Assembly: GCF_019175385.1 (NCBI RefSeq)
Contig: NC_083348.1
Coordinates: 48,134,950-48,198,949 of the forward strand
Origin: Lycium barbarum
Lineage: Eukaryota > Streptophyta > Magnoliopsida > Solanales > Solanaceae
Length of the DNA stretch: 64,000 bases
Direction of reading: 5' to 3'
In this document: in pieces, positions 34,686 to 46,817 of the stretch
Layout of the letters: each line of letters begins with the position of its first letter
Numbering within the stretch: position 1 is the stretch's first letter
The notes under the pieces: model-generated
Seen by the model: only the letters and a program-made list of their open reading frames with translations
What the model was told of the DNA's origin: nothing
The model's database searches: none
Program-made: the position numbers and the translations under genes

Positions 34686-37600
34686 TGTCATGACCCAACC
34701 CCGTGGGCCGCGACTGGCACCCTAGCTGGGTACCCTTACATACCTACCTGACCGAATTTCGTATCGTACAGATTTTTTTTTTTGAAACAGAAATTACAAA
34801 AGTAGGCCGATACAACTACGGCACGCGCGCAAACATATATATATCTGAACATACAGAAACATACGAATAAGCCGACAAGGCTAACATACAGACGAAACCC
34901 GTAACCCACACATCTATCTACAGGCCTGTACAGACATACGGAGTCATATGACGGGACAGGGCCCCGCCGTACCCAGAATATCCATACATACAGAGTATAC
35001 AGAAGACAGGAGATATATACCAAAAATATACGCTCCGGATCAAAGGAGCTCTTCAAAACAGCTGAATCAGAAACCTACGCTGGCGGCGTATTACCTGGCG
35101 CTTCTGTACCTGCAGGCATGTAGCGCAGCCCCCGAAGAACGGGGGTCAGTACGAAAAATGTACCGAGTATGTAAAGCAGAAACATAACAGATATAAGCAT
35201 AGTCCGAACCGGAGTCACAGAAATATAACGGACAGAACCATAAATCAGACTGACGGACAGAGTCATGATCCAGACAGACATACAGAATCGTGTTCCATAC
35301 AAATAAATCGAATTATGGTTCGGACAGACAGACGGAATCATAATACGGACAGACGAGCAGAATCAGAATCCATACGGACATACAGACATAGTCGTAATTC
35401 AGACGGACAGACAGAAATATGTCAGACAGAATTATGCATGCAGAGTAGTACAGAGTCATACAGAATCATACAGAGGCATGTGCTTATATAAATATAGATA
35501 GCACACGCATACATTCATACAGATCCCGGCCCTGTCTGGGGGCGCGGTAACAGAACCCGACCCTCTTAGTACGGGACGCGGTGGACAGAGAGAATCAGAT
35601 CAGATCATATGCCATCCTGGCCGCCATCCCCATACACAAATCATAATATCATACAGACATACAGATCCCGGCCCGTACGTCGAGGGACGCGGTGAACAAT
35701 GCAGAGAAATATGCACGATAACAGAACCTGGCCCGGGTCGCAGTGAAAGAATGCATTGAGACAGACACGAACCGATAAATGAGAAACTACTTACATAGAG
35801 GCTCAACATACAGACTCGATCAAACGGAAGGGTGCCAAACGGCGAGTCAAAATCAGAGTATCCGGATAGTATGCATAGTACGCGCCTATATCCTACTTGG
35901 GAAGGCACGACAGATTATTATCAGAATCAGATTCTCAGATGTTCAGAAATCATTTTGTAAGAATTTCATAAAAATAGTTGTATCATAATCAAAATAATAG
36001 TTCAGATGGTTTCTGAGAAAATCGGACAAAACAGAAGTATTTAAAGTATTACCGAAGATATCGGGCCTTGCGGCCCCACCTCGGACGAACGCGAGGCAAC
36101 ATATGTAAATTATCGCTAATAGACCTTATGACGGCATCCATAATCGTTTGGAAGTGTTCCGACTCCGTTTAGGGAAGTTTTGTACAAAAACTCACTTTAA
36201 AGGCAATTTGTAAGAAAATAGCTTCAATTGAATTGAAGGAATTGGAGCGGTTTTCCGTCTCGAATTCCGGGGAACGGAATCGTACTTAAGGCTCGCGGCC
36301 GAGCCTATCACATCCAGAACATGCCTAAGAACAAAGGGAAAGGCTTCACATACCTCGATAGCGCCTCACGCTCGTTTGGCGTCCATCCCAAGTTCGTCCA
36401 AAATCTAGAAATGGTCAAGTTTACCATTTGTTAGTTTCAACTTTTCCATAGTGCAAACTTAACACATACTTGCCTACCGAAATTTCGACAACATTTCCTC
36501 TGTATATACGACATCCCCGAGACTTAGCTCGGCTCAATTCATCAACACAACAACCCAGAAATGACATCAAAACATCAATGGACATTAAAACATATACTAA
36601 GGCATCATTAGCCATCTTTCGACATAACGAAACATTTTTCGTTTCAAACTTGCATTTCCAAACCAAACTTATTATTTTCATATCCATTATCCATCAAAAT
36701 CATTACGACATACACCGGAGGCATCCATACCATTTTCACATAATATTCATAAGATACACAAACATTCCAACTTTCCATTAGATCACTACTTTTCCAATCT
36801 TTTCCTAACTTTCAACATACAAGTTCATAACACATTTCCATCTTCCAAATTCATCAACAATAATCATAATTTGCCTCTTGATACCTTCATTTCCATTTTT
36901 ACATAAATCATAACAAAGTTGCATACTTTCCTACAACAATTTGATAACCATTTTTCCAAAACAATAAAGATTGTTATCTTTTCCATTCACTTCACCATAA
37001 CATACTTAATATACAAACAAGATCAAATTCATACTCCATCAACACATGACCATAACACACGGCCACCTCCTACATTCTTCAATTTTCACTAATTCATTCC
37101 ACTTCCATTTCTAATACAATTTCCACCACACTACAACTAAATTACAACATGAATTCAAATCATCCAAGACATGTAATACATATACATATATTCGGCCAAC
37201 ATGCATATTTTTCCACACACAAAATTTCCATGTTTTTCATTCATTCACACATACTACAACATACATATACCATTTATAACATAACAAAAGCATTAAATCC
37301 TCACCTTTCTTCAAGTTCTTCACTTGGAGGATAGAATTGCTTTCTTGCCACAATACTTATACCAACTTGTAGAGGGCTTTGCACTTGGTAATATTCCCAC
37401 AAGAACTTGATTTTTAAACCAAAGATTAGGCCTCAAAAATTTTTTCTTTCTTTTTCTCCTTCAAACCCGAAATGCCTCTTTCTCTTCCTCTCAATTCTTT
37501 TTCTTGAAGCTTCTTTGGATAAACATGTATTATTACCTCTTTATATTAACTAGTCATGTGACTAATCACATGACTTATGGCCATGGATTTTGGGCCAATA

Positions 37601-37848
37601 TGTCCGGTTGGGCCTCCAAGTTTGGGCCTTGTTCTCTTATTTTTTTTTTGAGTCCAACTTGGCTAATTTTGTAATTTATGGAACAAGTTTCCAAAATTCC
37701 AATTTTGCCCTTGGCCTCCTTCCGTAATTCCACACCAACATATTCATAACCTACACATTCATACCAAGAAATGTCCAATAGTGGCCTTATTCATCACAAG
37801 TCCATTTATCTTGAATTTTTCGAATAAGCGAAAATGTCGGATGTAACA
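34686..37848 (-). repeat. Element 5 5' LTR (3,163 bp)
   Basis: On the minus strand it starts TGTTACATCC at 37848 and ends GTCATGACA at 34686. It keeps the 405 bp missing from the other LTR. The core hairpin B is at 35129-35145. Confidence 0.92.
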
Positions 37849-39861
37849 ATTGTACTGAGTATGAGAGGCATAAACAATAATGATACGTTAACGTGATAAA
37901 GAAAGCATCAGTAAGGAGCAACTGTATATGACTGCCACTTATAAAAGAAATAACACATGTTGTCTTACTCATAATCATCATCATATCATATATGCATAAA
38001 TGTATAAGCTGCCCGTCCATATCGGATCGGTGTGATAATCATTAGCCTGCGTCTAGGCCTCTCGCGTCTGGGGTACCATCTCATGCCGCCCACTAATGGT
38101 GTCTGCCCATGTCATCTGGACATGGTGTATACGCTGCCCGCCTTACCGGTGTCTATCCGGCTATGTAGGCGCGGTGTGATAACATCATATACATGTCATA
38201 GACTCATTATATTCTCCTCATACTATTACCATAATGCATAACTAGAAACTTAAGACAATTATACTCTATCGGGGTGACAAAAGGTCGTGAACCCCCGATT
38301 CCATTATGAAGCATTTATAAGTATTCTGCCTCACCTTGAAGGAAATAGTATATAAGGTGGGTGTATAAAATAAATGACATCATTAGCATTATAGGGACAT
38401 CATATCATGAACTCTATAATCTTTAGACTAAAGCTCATCATCATCATTTTTAGGCTCGTAATATATCTCTTATCTCATATAGTTATTCATGAACATAGAC
38501 TCATCGTTTTCCGGAATGTAGGAGATTCATGGAGAGGGAGGAGAAGTCATGCTATAGGATTCATGACATAGAAAGAAAGGACTAGCCTCACATACCTTTT
38601 ACGTTTAACTAATCTATCGCTTACTTATTCTCCTTCAATGCCCACGTTTCTGCCTTCAAGAGAATTCGCATTAACATTAGTTAATCGATTACTTAAACGC
38701 ACTTACTAAAGCTAAAGAAAATTGGGCAGCATTTCCTTTGTTTATACAACTTTTACATATTCTATATCAACTCCCAAACATTCATAACAACACTCACAAT
38801 ATAATAGACAACAATCATCATTCATCTACATTATCCGCATTTCACAATTCCCCTTCAATTTCTCCATAATTGTAGTTATAACTCACTTTCGCGTTTTCTC
38901 ATATCTAACACTCATTCCATGTTATAAATTTCATTCATAACATATTTACAATCACAACATACCAATATTCATAATTCAATCCAAATCTGTTACCCAACAA
39001 TGTCACTATTCACACATTCATGACCCATTTTCTAGGTCTTTTTACAATCCATGTGTTTTTAACTTTCAACACCTTAAACAATCAATAATGATCATAAAAC
39101 TCACCTTCGATGATGTATGAACAACACTTGAGTGAAGCTTCTATTCTTGCACCAAAACCCTAACTCATTTCCCTTGAGTTTTCTTGGTGTAGATGAACTT
39201 TTATTAGGTTTCATATGCTTGATTTCGTGGTTGTGATGTAATTGATCATGGTTTTCCCTCAATTTCTTGTGGATGAATAATGGGGAGGATTCTAGAGGTT
39301 TCTTGAGGAGAGGAGAGTGAAAATGAAATGAATTAATGAGGGAGGGGTCCTCATATTAATTGTTGAAATCTGTCCCGACCAATATATACGGACCAACATA
39401 CGGTCCGTACATTTTATACGGGACGTATGTTTGGTCCAGAGAATGATATCCCTCTTGGATAATTATACGGCCTAACATATGGCCAATATAATTTATACGG
39501 CCAGTATGTTGGGCCGTATAATGCCCAGTCGCTCCGATTTCGTTCCCGTCGACTCGTTTGATCTCCAGTCCTTATGGAACGTTCTTGACACTTGTCTAAC
39601 ACCTCAATATCAATATAAGGGACGTTATTACTCTTCTCTAAGATGTCATTATGCCATAATTAACTCGTCGCCCATAATTCTTACCCGACACGCAACATAT
39701 CTTTTGCTTTCCTTGTCAACCTCCTTCCTTCTCGTTAAATGTCTTGAATTTCGATTAGGATCATCAAATGCTATTTCTTACTTATCCAAATCATTGTATA
39801 CCTCGTGCTCTTCGCTATCCTATTCACTGTACGTTAACGGGGAATTTTCCAAGATGTAACA
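37849..39861 (-). repeat. Element 4 3' LTR, upstream part
   Basis: It begins on the plus side with the second ATTGT and ends in GATGTAACA at 39861, next to a polypurine tract. It has the GCCGCCCAC and GACATGG-rich stretch (38080-38170) that mirrors, in reverse, the element 1 LTR near 23340-23460, so the two families are related. It includes paired hairpins at 39375-39525. Confidence 0.85.
39375..39525. repeat. Two adjacent imperfect inverted repeats rich in ATACGG
   Basis: The first pairs GGACCAACATACGG (about 39390) with ACGTATGTTTGGTCC (about 39422). The second pairs ACGGCCTAACATATGGCC (about 39468) with GGCCAGTATGTTGGGCCGT (about 39499). Both arms share an AACATA(C/T) motif. They lie near the upstream end of the element 4 LTR. 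Confidence 0.7.
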
Positions 39862-39877
39862 TTCTTCCCCCCTTTTT
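39862..39877 (-). other. Polypurine tract, element 4
   Basis: On the minus strand it reads AAAAAGGGGGGAAGAA, next to the LTR start TGTTACATC. Confidence 0.85.
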
Positions 39878-39878
39878 G

Positions 39879-39898
39879 AGCATTCGTCCTCGAATGTT
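39879..39898 (-). promoter_or_regulatory. Pre-polypurine-tract hairpin (element 4)
   Basis: AACATTCG pairs with CGAATGCT, with one wobble pair, around AGGA. Confidence 0.55.
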
Positions 39899-40064
39899 AA
39901 ACACTCGGGAATTCTGCGAAAATTTCGCCAGAGTTTCCCCTGTAATATGGCGCTACCATTCTGTCACAACAACCCATAATAATATTGCCTCATAGGGCTA
40001 CAACACAATAGCAATGTACATTTGCCACACACGACCAAAAACATGAAAAGAAAGCATGCATACC

Positions 40065-40646
40065 TTATATTGTTAGTGTTTCATCTTGAATCTCTCCTGG
40101 AGGTTGGAATAAGTGCGGATATGTGGATTTCATTTTCTCTTCCGCTTCCCAAGTCATTTCTTCTCGGTTGTTGTTTCGCCACAACACTTTAACTGAAGCT
40201 ATTTCCTTATTTCGAAGTCTTCGCACTTGCCTATCCAAGATGGCAATAGGTACTTCTTCATATGCTAACTTTTCTATTACTTGGACATCATCAATAAGAA
40301 CAATCCTCCTAGGATCTCCAATGCACTTACGGAGCATTGAGACATGAAAAGCTGGGTGGACTGATTCAAGCTCTGAAGGCAAGTCCAATTCATAGGCTAC
40401 ACGACCCACCTTGCAGATAATTTTATAGGGTCCAATGTACCTAGGACTTAACTTCCCTTTCTTGCCAAATCTCATCACCCCTTTGATTGGCGACACTTTA
40501 AAAAATACCCAATCATCAACCCGAAATTCCAAGTCTCGCCGGCGGTTGTTCGCATAAGATATTTGGCGTCTTTGGGCTGTTCACAATCGATCTCAGATCA
40601 CTTTGACTTTTTCTACCGCTTGCTGAATCAATTCAGGGCCTATTAG
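40065..40646 (-). pseudogene. Integrase C-terminus with chromodomain-like end (element 4)
   Basis: A 155-codon frame at 40532-40065 shows LSPRYIGPYKII, VHPAFHVSMLRK, ILDRQVRRLRNKEIASVKVL and the chromodomain-like EEMTWEAEEKM with YPHLF. Upstream, between 40533 and 40646, it is interrupted by stops near the RRQ-SYANNRRR region. It is closely related to the element 3 domain and of the same Tekay/Del type. Confidence 0.85.
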
Positions 40647-41349
40647 CTATACTTCTCCTATTTCAAACCATCCAATTGGGGACCTGCATTTCCTTCCATA
40701 TAAAGCTTCATACGGAGCCATTTGGATAATGGAATGATAACTATTGTTGTATACAAATTCGATTAGAGGCAAATGATCATCCCAACTACCACCAAAATCT
40801 AGTATACATGCCCGTAGCATATCTTTCAAAGTCTGAATAGTACGTTCGGCGTGTCTATCGGTCTGCGGATGAAATGCCGTGCTAAACTTCATTGGGTACC
40901 TAGACCTTCTTGGAAGGATTTCCAGAACTTGGCTGTAAATTGTCCTCCTCTATATGTGATAATGGATATTGGAATGCCATGGAGTTGCACAATCTCCTTG
41001 AGAGACAACCTCGCATAGTCTTCAGCCGAGTATGTGGTCCTGACTGGAAGAAAATGAGCTGCTTTAGTTAATCTGTCCACAATCACCCATATAGAATCAT
41101 GCTTGCCTCGGGAACGAGGTAACCCCACAATAAAATCCATGTTGATAACTTCCCATTTCCAAGTAGGGATTTCCATTGCTTGCAATAATCCTCCTGGCTT
41201 TTGATTTTCGATCTTCATTTGCTAGCAATTTGGACATTAGGCTACAAATTCTGCTATGTCTCTCTTCATGCCATCTCACCAATATATCAACTTCAGATCA
41301 TGATACATCTTCATTGCACCTGGGTGAATAGAATACCGAGAATGATGAG
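40647..41349 (-). pseudogene. Integrase catalytic core (element 4), broken
   Basis: Two overlapping frames carry [52 protein letters not shown] and AERTIQTL through to [20 protein letters not shown] frameshift lies near 40890. The second catalytic Asp is replaced by Tyr (codon 40952-40954). The zinc finger just upstream has extra stops. Confidence 0.87.
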
Positions 41350-41505
41350 TAACGAGTAGATACTTCCGCAGGAGCATAATCTATATTCTGGTTAAATACA
41401 TTACGAGATGAGCGGTCTAAACTTCGACCCTTATTTCTTTCTTCATATTGTAAAGGGGAGAAAAGCCCGAAAAGAATTTCATTTCATGGGAATTTTGGAA
41501 AAAAT
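41350..41505. other. 156-bp insertion of unknown origin in the element 4 integrase
   Basis: The expected sequence linking a Glu-Glu codon pair to HHSRYSIHPG is split by about 156 bp that has no counterpart in element 3. I see no terminal repeats and no clear target duplication. I do not recognise its source. Confidence 0.6.
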
Positions 41506-42612
41506 CTTCTTCTAGAATTCTATGACGTACTTCTGCAACATTCGACACACATAGCCTGCCTCGGTATCTAAGAATTCCATCCATGGAAATTTCAAATGGA
41601 GACTTCTCTTTTCCATGAGATGTGTCTCTATAATGGCACAAGTGAGGATCTTCATACTGACGCTCTTTCACTTCTATCTTCAGGGATGAAACTGTGGGAT
41701 CATTAATACCAATCCCTGCACTACCCGAAGCAATTACACGTACTCCAAGATTAGCTAGTTGATGGATCTCATGAACTAATTCTTTCCTTTCCAGAGGAAC
41801 TTCGCATAAACTGCCCATTGATCGACGACTAAGCGCATCAACTACTACATTTGCTTTTCCGGGGTGGTACAAAATATTCACATCGTAATCTTTCAATAAC
41901 TCTAACCACGACCTCTGCCGCAGATTCAACTCCTTCTGTTTGAAAATGTACTGAAGACGCTTGTGATCTGTATAGATATCAACATGCACTCCATACAAAT
42001 AATGTCTCCACATTTTCAATGCATGAATAGCCGCAGCCAATTCGAGATCATGAGTTGGATAGTTCTTTTCATGTTTCTGCAGCTGTCTTGAAGCATAAGC
42101 AATGACTCTACCATGCTGCATCAACACACAGCCTAGCCCAATGCCGGAAGCATCACAGTACACAACATAACCATCTGGCCCTTCTGGAAGTGTTAAGACT
42201 GGAGCTGAGGTTAATCTGTCCTTCAAATCTTGGAAACTGCGTTCATAAGCATCGTTCCATTGAAATTTAACTGACTTCTGGGTTAGCTTCGACAATGGGG
42301 CTAAAATAGAGGAAAATCCCTCTACGAACCTTCTATAGTAACCTGCCAATCCCAGAATACTGTGGACCTCTGTAGGCGTTGTAGGCCTTGGCCAAGTCTT
42401 CACAGCTTCATTTTTCTGAGTGTCAACTCGAATGCCATCATCTGAAATAACATGGCCCAGAAATGTTACAGAATTCAGCCAAAACTCACACTTTGAAAAT
42501 TTTGCATATAATTCTCGGGCTCGAAGAATTCCAAGAGCGATATGTAAATGATCTGCATGTTCTGCTTTTGTGCGAGAGTATACCAGAATATCATCAATGA
42601 ATACTATCACGA
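41506..42612 (-). pseudogene. RT end and RNase H part of element 4
   Basis: The frame is open from 42610 with [19 protein letters not shown] (RT catalytic box), [14 protein letters not shown] and [16 protein letters not shown] sequence ([12 protein letters not shown] here). RNase H follows with [41 protein letters not shown] and [11 protein letters not shown]. This frame has no stop, unlike element 3. It starts abruptly at the truncation and ends in the 156-bp insertion. Confidence 0.9.
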
Positions 42613-43972
42613 ATTAATTAGCCTAGGGAACTACTAGCCATGAAAGGTGGAAGTAAAAAGACAATAAAGAAGGCATCTGAATTGGATCTGATATGTTTTA
42701 GCATTTTGATTTTATACTAGACCTCAACTAGTAGAAAGAAAATAAGTTAAACCATGCGATGAAAGGAACTCCGGCATTATCAGGAACAGAGGAGTGAAGG
42801 ATCGTTAAGGTCGGCCAGATGACTATCAAAGACGGTTAATATTCAAAGGTTACTGGTGTATGAGAACATCCTTTAAAAGGAGGAAAGATCAAATTCAGTT
42901 CTAAGATGACCTAAAATATTTCCAAGTTCAGAAGAGGGAAACGTACTGGCTTGAAGGAGCAAAAATTCAAGATGAACCAATAGATCAAGAATACGCTAAA
43001 GAAAAGTAAGAATGGACTAAATGCAAGTATATAATGAGATAAATGTGAAAAAGGAGGCATGACAAGATGATGAAGGTTTAGCGAATCAAGAAGAATAAGT
43101 TTCATCAATGCGATACGTTGTATTTCGGATTATAACTCGAATCACCCGCGCCAATGAAATTTTAGGTACATTAGATATGCAGTAAAGTACTCCAAGGGGT
43201 GACAAAAGGAGTAAGAAAGGCCGCACGTGACCAGGGATAAGGATAAGGAACAATCGGGATTACTATAAAGAACTTGTAGCACTAGAAGAGATGAATGCTT
43301 CAAAAGAGGAATACTTATAAGAAGTTCAATAATCTTCAAAGGAAAGGAAGATAGTGTGCCTATGGATAGCAAGACAGCAGTACAGCCTGAGATTAGGGAG
43401 TACCTCGTTAGTCGTAAAATTCGAAACTGCTGGTTATATCAATTGTGAGAGTGTGTGCCATAGAACCATATAAACAATTGCCATGATGAAATGGATAACA
43501 GAATGGTGCAAGGACGACGATAAGGAGTCAAAGAAGAATGGAGGTTAGTTTAAGTCTCAATTAGTCACTGGTATAAGAGAACCAAGGACTTAAGGAGGGA
43601 ATTATGATTAAGTAGGACTTTATCTTAGTTCCATGTTCATAAGTTTATTTTGTAATTATGTAAAAACTGAGGAGAGGAAATTAGAAGAAAGGTTCAGATA
43701 TGAATATGATAATATTGTAAAGAATTAAGGAGTCCGACAAAGGAATTAAAAGGATATAATGTGGTATGTATATAAGGTCGACTAGTACAAAAAGGGATAA
43801 TAAAAAATAGCACCAGAGAAACAAGCAAAGAAAGCTGCCATATCTGAACAAGAGAATTTGTTTGCTAGTAGAGAAATAAGGAGCAAGGAAAAAGAGTACA
43901 CCAATTAAGAGTGCTCACAGACCGGCAGGAAGCCGTAGCAATCATGAGTTAAGACCATCTTAATTGCAACAG
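42612..43972 (+). repeat. 1.36-kb direct duplication, right copy
   Basis: It matches 26937-28297. The left junction joins element 4 RT sequence to element 1 sequence at GAATTAATTAG, where a few bases are shared by both sources. After AACAG it continues into GTCCTAGG, the original element 1 sequence beyond the element 4 insertion point. Confidence 0.9.
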
Positions 43973-44179
43973 GTCCTAGGATGGTAGCTAGATATCAGTT
44001 GACCCCTGGTACATATATATGAACATGAGGATATGGAACTAATGAATGAGTTCGACAAAGAATTGGGAGAATATGAAAGAAGACTAATGAGCCCATAGTA
44101 TAAGAGCATGGAGATCAGGAACTGAAGGAGGACAACCATTGCAAGAAATTAATGAAAGTGTCGTAAGCTCGCAAGCTAC
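43973..44179 (+). other. Element 1 internal region, last part
   Basis: Non-coding, purine-rich sequence leading to the pre-tract hairpin. I see no integrase remnant here. Confidence 0.6.
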
Positions 44180-44199
44180 AATATTCGAGGATGAATATT
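44180..44199 (+). promoter_or_regulatory. Pre-polypurine-tract hairpin (element 1), compensated
   Basis: AATATTCG pairs with TGAATATT around AGGA. Compared with the other elements the C-G pair at the third position has become T-A, so pairing is kept. Confidence 0.6.
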
Positions 44200-44200
44200 T

Positions 44201-44215
44201 CTAAGGAGGGAAGGA
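44201..44215 (+). other. Polypurine tract, element 1
   Basis: TAAGGAGGGAAGGA directly precedes the 3' LTR. Confidence 0.85.
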
Positions 44216-46817
44216 TGTTACACCTCACACTTTCAGAGCATGAGCATGCCACATACTTCACCGTATTAATGGAGTATCGGAGACTTCCCATGAAGTTTTG
44301 GAAGGTACAAGCCATGGGAAGTACGTAACAATGAAGTAAATGATGAATTATGATCTCGTACGTTGTAACCGAGAAGGACAAACTTGGAACCAAAGGAAAT
44401 GACCACTATCAAGTATGATTAATGATAAATATCGTGTATGGAGAGTTTTGGAAGATTCCGGGACCAAGCAAATCGAAGAAAATAACTTTGTCAAAAAAAT
44501 TGGAAAAAGTTGGTAGAATTTTGGACAGAATTTTTGGTCAATTTTAGAGGTGTATGTCTCCAGGTATATCAGGAGTTTTGAGGTGTTTCATGGGCCTAAA
44601 ATGAATTTGTTTGAGTCTAGTTTTCAACACAACAAACCGTTCATCAATGCGACATCGGAGTAGGGAGTTATGGGCGTTTTAAAACGGACAGCTAGAGGAA
44701 TATAAGTTGGGCGGAAAATATGGGAAGCTCACTTAAATGCCCACTTATGTTTTTACCCGGCCCAATCCGAGTTTGGCACCTATAAAAGGGCCTCTACACT
44801 TCATTTTATTCATTTTTCTTCAACTCCACAACCCTCTAGAAATCTCCTAACATCTTCACACCTCCCTAGAATATCCCACACTTCTCTATCCATTATAAGA
44901 GTGTTCTTGAAGGTTCTCCACCATTCCAAAACATTCTATACCATCACAAAAGAGGATCAAACTCCAAAACCCCAAGCTAATTCATGGAGAAGGATTGTTC
45001 TTGTCTCTACTTAATGTTGTGATGAGTTTGGTCTTGGAAGAAGTTGCGTGGGGTGAAGTTCTTCTAGTGTAAGGTATGCTCTCCATCCTATTTCTCATGA
45101 TTAAGTTGATTCGACAATATACCAAGTCCTATAGAAGAAGAGAATCATTGTAGAGAAGTTCAAAAGTGTTAAAGTGAAGATGATGACTATGGAATGAATT
45201 TGAAAGGAGATTTTGGATTAATTGGAAATTAAATTGAATATAATTCTTGTATTATGGTATTGTGGATATTGTTATAGTTAGTTTAGAAATTGGGAAAACC
45301 ATCGTGTGGGATGTTTATGGAGTATATTGGTGTTGATGATGATGTTCTTGATATTAGTATTGCTATTGTTGTTGTTTTGTTGGTATTGTGATTTTGGGCT
45401 AGGGCTATAAACAGGGAGATGCTGCCCGAATTTTGGCAGATTTTAAAAGGAATTAATTTGAAGACTTAAGATAAGCATATAACGATAAGCCTAATAGTGA
45501 TATGAATTCTCTTAAATGTAGATTTATGAGCTTGGAAGGATAAGCATTAAGTAGTAGGAGACCAAAAAGGTATGTTAAGGCTAGTCCCTTTCTTTCAAAA
45601 GGCATGATTCCATGCATATTTTTCATAACCTTCTTACTTGTAGAAGCTAGAAGTTCATGATTCTTAAAGGGTTCTTATGATGTTAAAGATGAGATGTTTT
45701 CTATGATGACCATGACGATGATGATTTTATTTCTAGAAATTCCAAAGCTTATGATTTTAAGGCTATTATGAGATTATTGAGTTATTTCATGCTTTTCTTG
45801 ATTCCATTCATTGTTGTCGATCTCACATTATCATAATTGTTCCTTCAAAGTGGGATAAAGCGATGATGATAATTCTATAATATAAGTCAGAGGTTATCGA
45901 CCTTACATCACACCGATAGAGTTGTAGCTTTTATTTGGGCTCTCATGCATGCTTTATATATACGTATATGTATGATTACACCGAGCCTAGTTGGTCGGGC
46001 AGACACAACTACGGTGGGCGTAGTGGGCGGCTAATGGATAATGGTAATAACACCATGTCTATATGGCACTGACAGTCACTACTAGTGGGCGGCGTGAGGT
46101 GATTACCCCGGACGCGGGCTAATGATTATGTTATGTACATGTATATGATATGAGAAATGTTTTATTTAAAGGTTTGGCATGCATGATATCTTCCTTGAGA
46201 GGCAGTCAGATGTACAGGTTATCTCTTTATCTCATGTTATGTTCCCTATTTCTTATTATGATATTATTCATGCCTTACATACTCAGTACATTGTTCGTAC
46301 TTACGTCCATTCTTGTGGACGCTGTGTTAATGCCCGCAGGTTCAGGTAGCCAACCAGATGATCCAGACCATTAGGACCTCCCCTCAGCCGCAGTCAGTGC
46401 GGTCCATTTGGTTCGGAGCTGTAGCCCTTTTGGGTATGCTATCTTGATATGTAGATATGTGGGTATGACAGGGCCTTGTCCTGTCTTTTCTACGGTTTAT
46501 ATTCCATAGAGGTCTGTAGACAGTTGTATATATTTGGAACGTCGTGCAGTTCTGTCATCTATTATTTTGTGTACAACATATGTAGCGGCCATGTTGGCCT
46601 GCATTGTTATCCTTAGCACATACGCTTATATATCCATATGCATGGTTTATGAGTTCGATGTAAAGTTTATTGTATTAATTTTATAGAAGTTGGCATAGCT
46701 CAGATATAAGTAAAAATGGGCCACCAAGTTACTCAATATAGTGCAAGTATGAGTTTAGGGGTGCTTGGTCAGTAGTGGTCGGGCACTCGTCATGGCTCAT
46801 CGGCTTGGGTCGTGACA
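44216..46817 (+). repeat. Element 1 3' LTR (2,602 bp), uninterrupted
   Basis: It starts TGTTACACC and ends GTCGTGACA, followed by CCGTT. It is the intact reference for the split 5' LTR. The core hairpin B is CGTCC/GGACG at 46304-46321. Confidence 0.95.
44781..44787 (+). promoter_or_regulatory. Probable LTR promoter TATA box (element 1, 3' LTR)
   Basis: TATAAAA in the same context and at the same depth as at 2530. Confidence 0.58.

Larger units (their letters stand above)
28763..37848 (-). mobile_element. Element 5: gag-only Gypsy LTR retrotransposon
   Basis: This reverse-strand element has LTRs at 34686-37848 (5') and 28763-31520 (3') and ATTGT on both sides. The internal region has a primer site, leader hairpin, a degraded gag with zinc knuckle, then non-coding sequence like that of elements 1 and 2 where pol should be, then a polypurine tract. 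It appears to join a chromovirus gag to the pol-less internal region of the non-autonomous group. Confidence 0.93.
28298..42612 (-). mobile_element. Element 4: truncated chromovirus (3' LTR plus 3' half of pol)
   Basis: Read on the minus strand it has part of RT, RNase H, integrase with chromodomain-like end, polypurine tract and 3' LTR (39861 down to 28298, interrupted by element 5). It starts abruptly inside RT at about 42612 and lacks the rest of RT, protease, gag and 5' LTR. AACAG precedes it (28293-28297). AACAG also occurs at 43968-43972 in the other copy of the duplicated target, which fits the original insertion point. The missing half was probably lost in the rearrangement that produced the duplication. 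Confidence 0.85.
1965..46817 (+). mobile_element. Element 1: non-autonomous Ty3/Gypsy (chromovirus-like) LTR retrotransposon
   Basis: The element runs from TGTTACACC to GTCGTGACA and is flanked by CCGTT on both sides, a typical 5-bp Gypsy duplication. It split a Copia element. The 5' LTR is 1965-3702 plus 23303-24196 (2,632 bp without its insertion) and the 3' LTR is 44216-46817 (2,602 bp). The two differ at several percent of sites by eye, so the insertion is old. The internal region has a primer site, a leader hairpin, a decayed orphan ORF, a long purine-rich non-coding stretch and a polypurine tract. I see no gag or pol of its own. Element 2 sits in the 5' LTR and elements 4 and 5 in the internal region. 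The internal region is partly duplicated on either side of element 4. Confidence 0.9.

Noticed and set aside
41350..41505. Mitochondrial or plastid origin of the inserted segment
   Set aside because: I could not recognise any organellar gene in it. Left as unknown.
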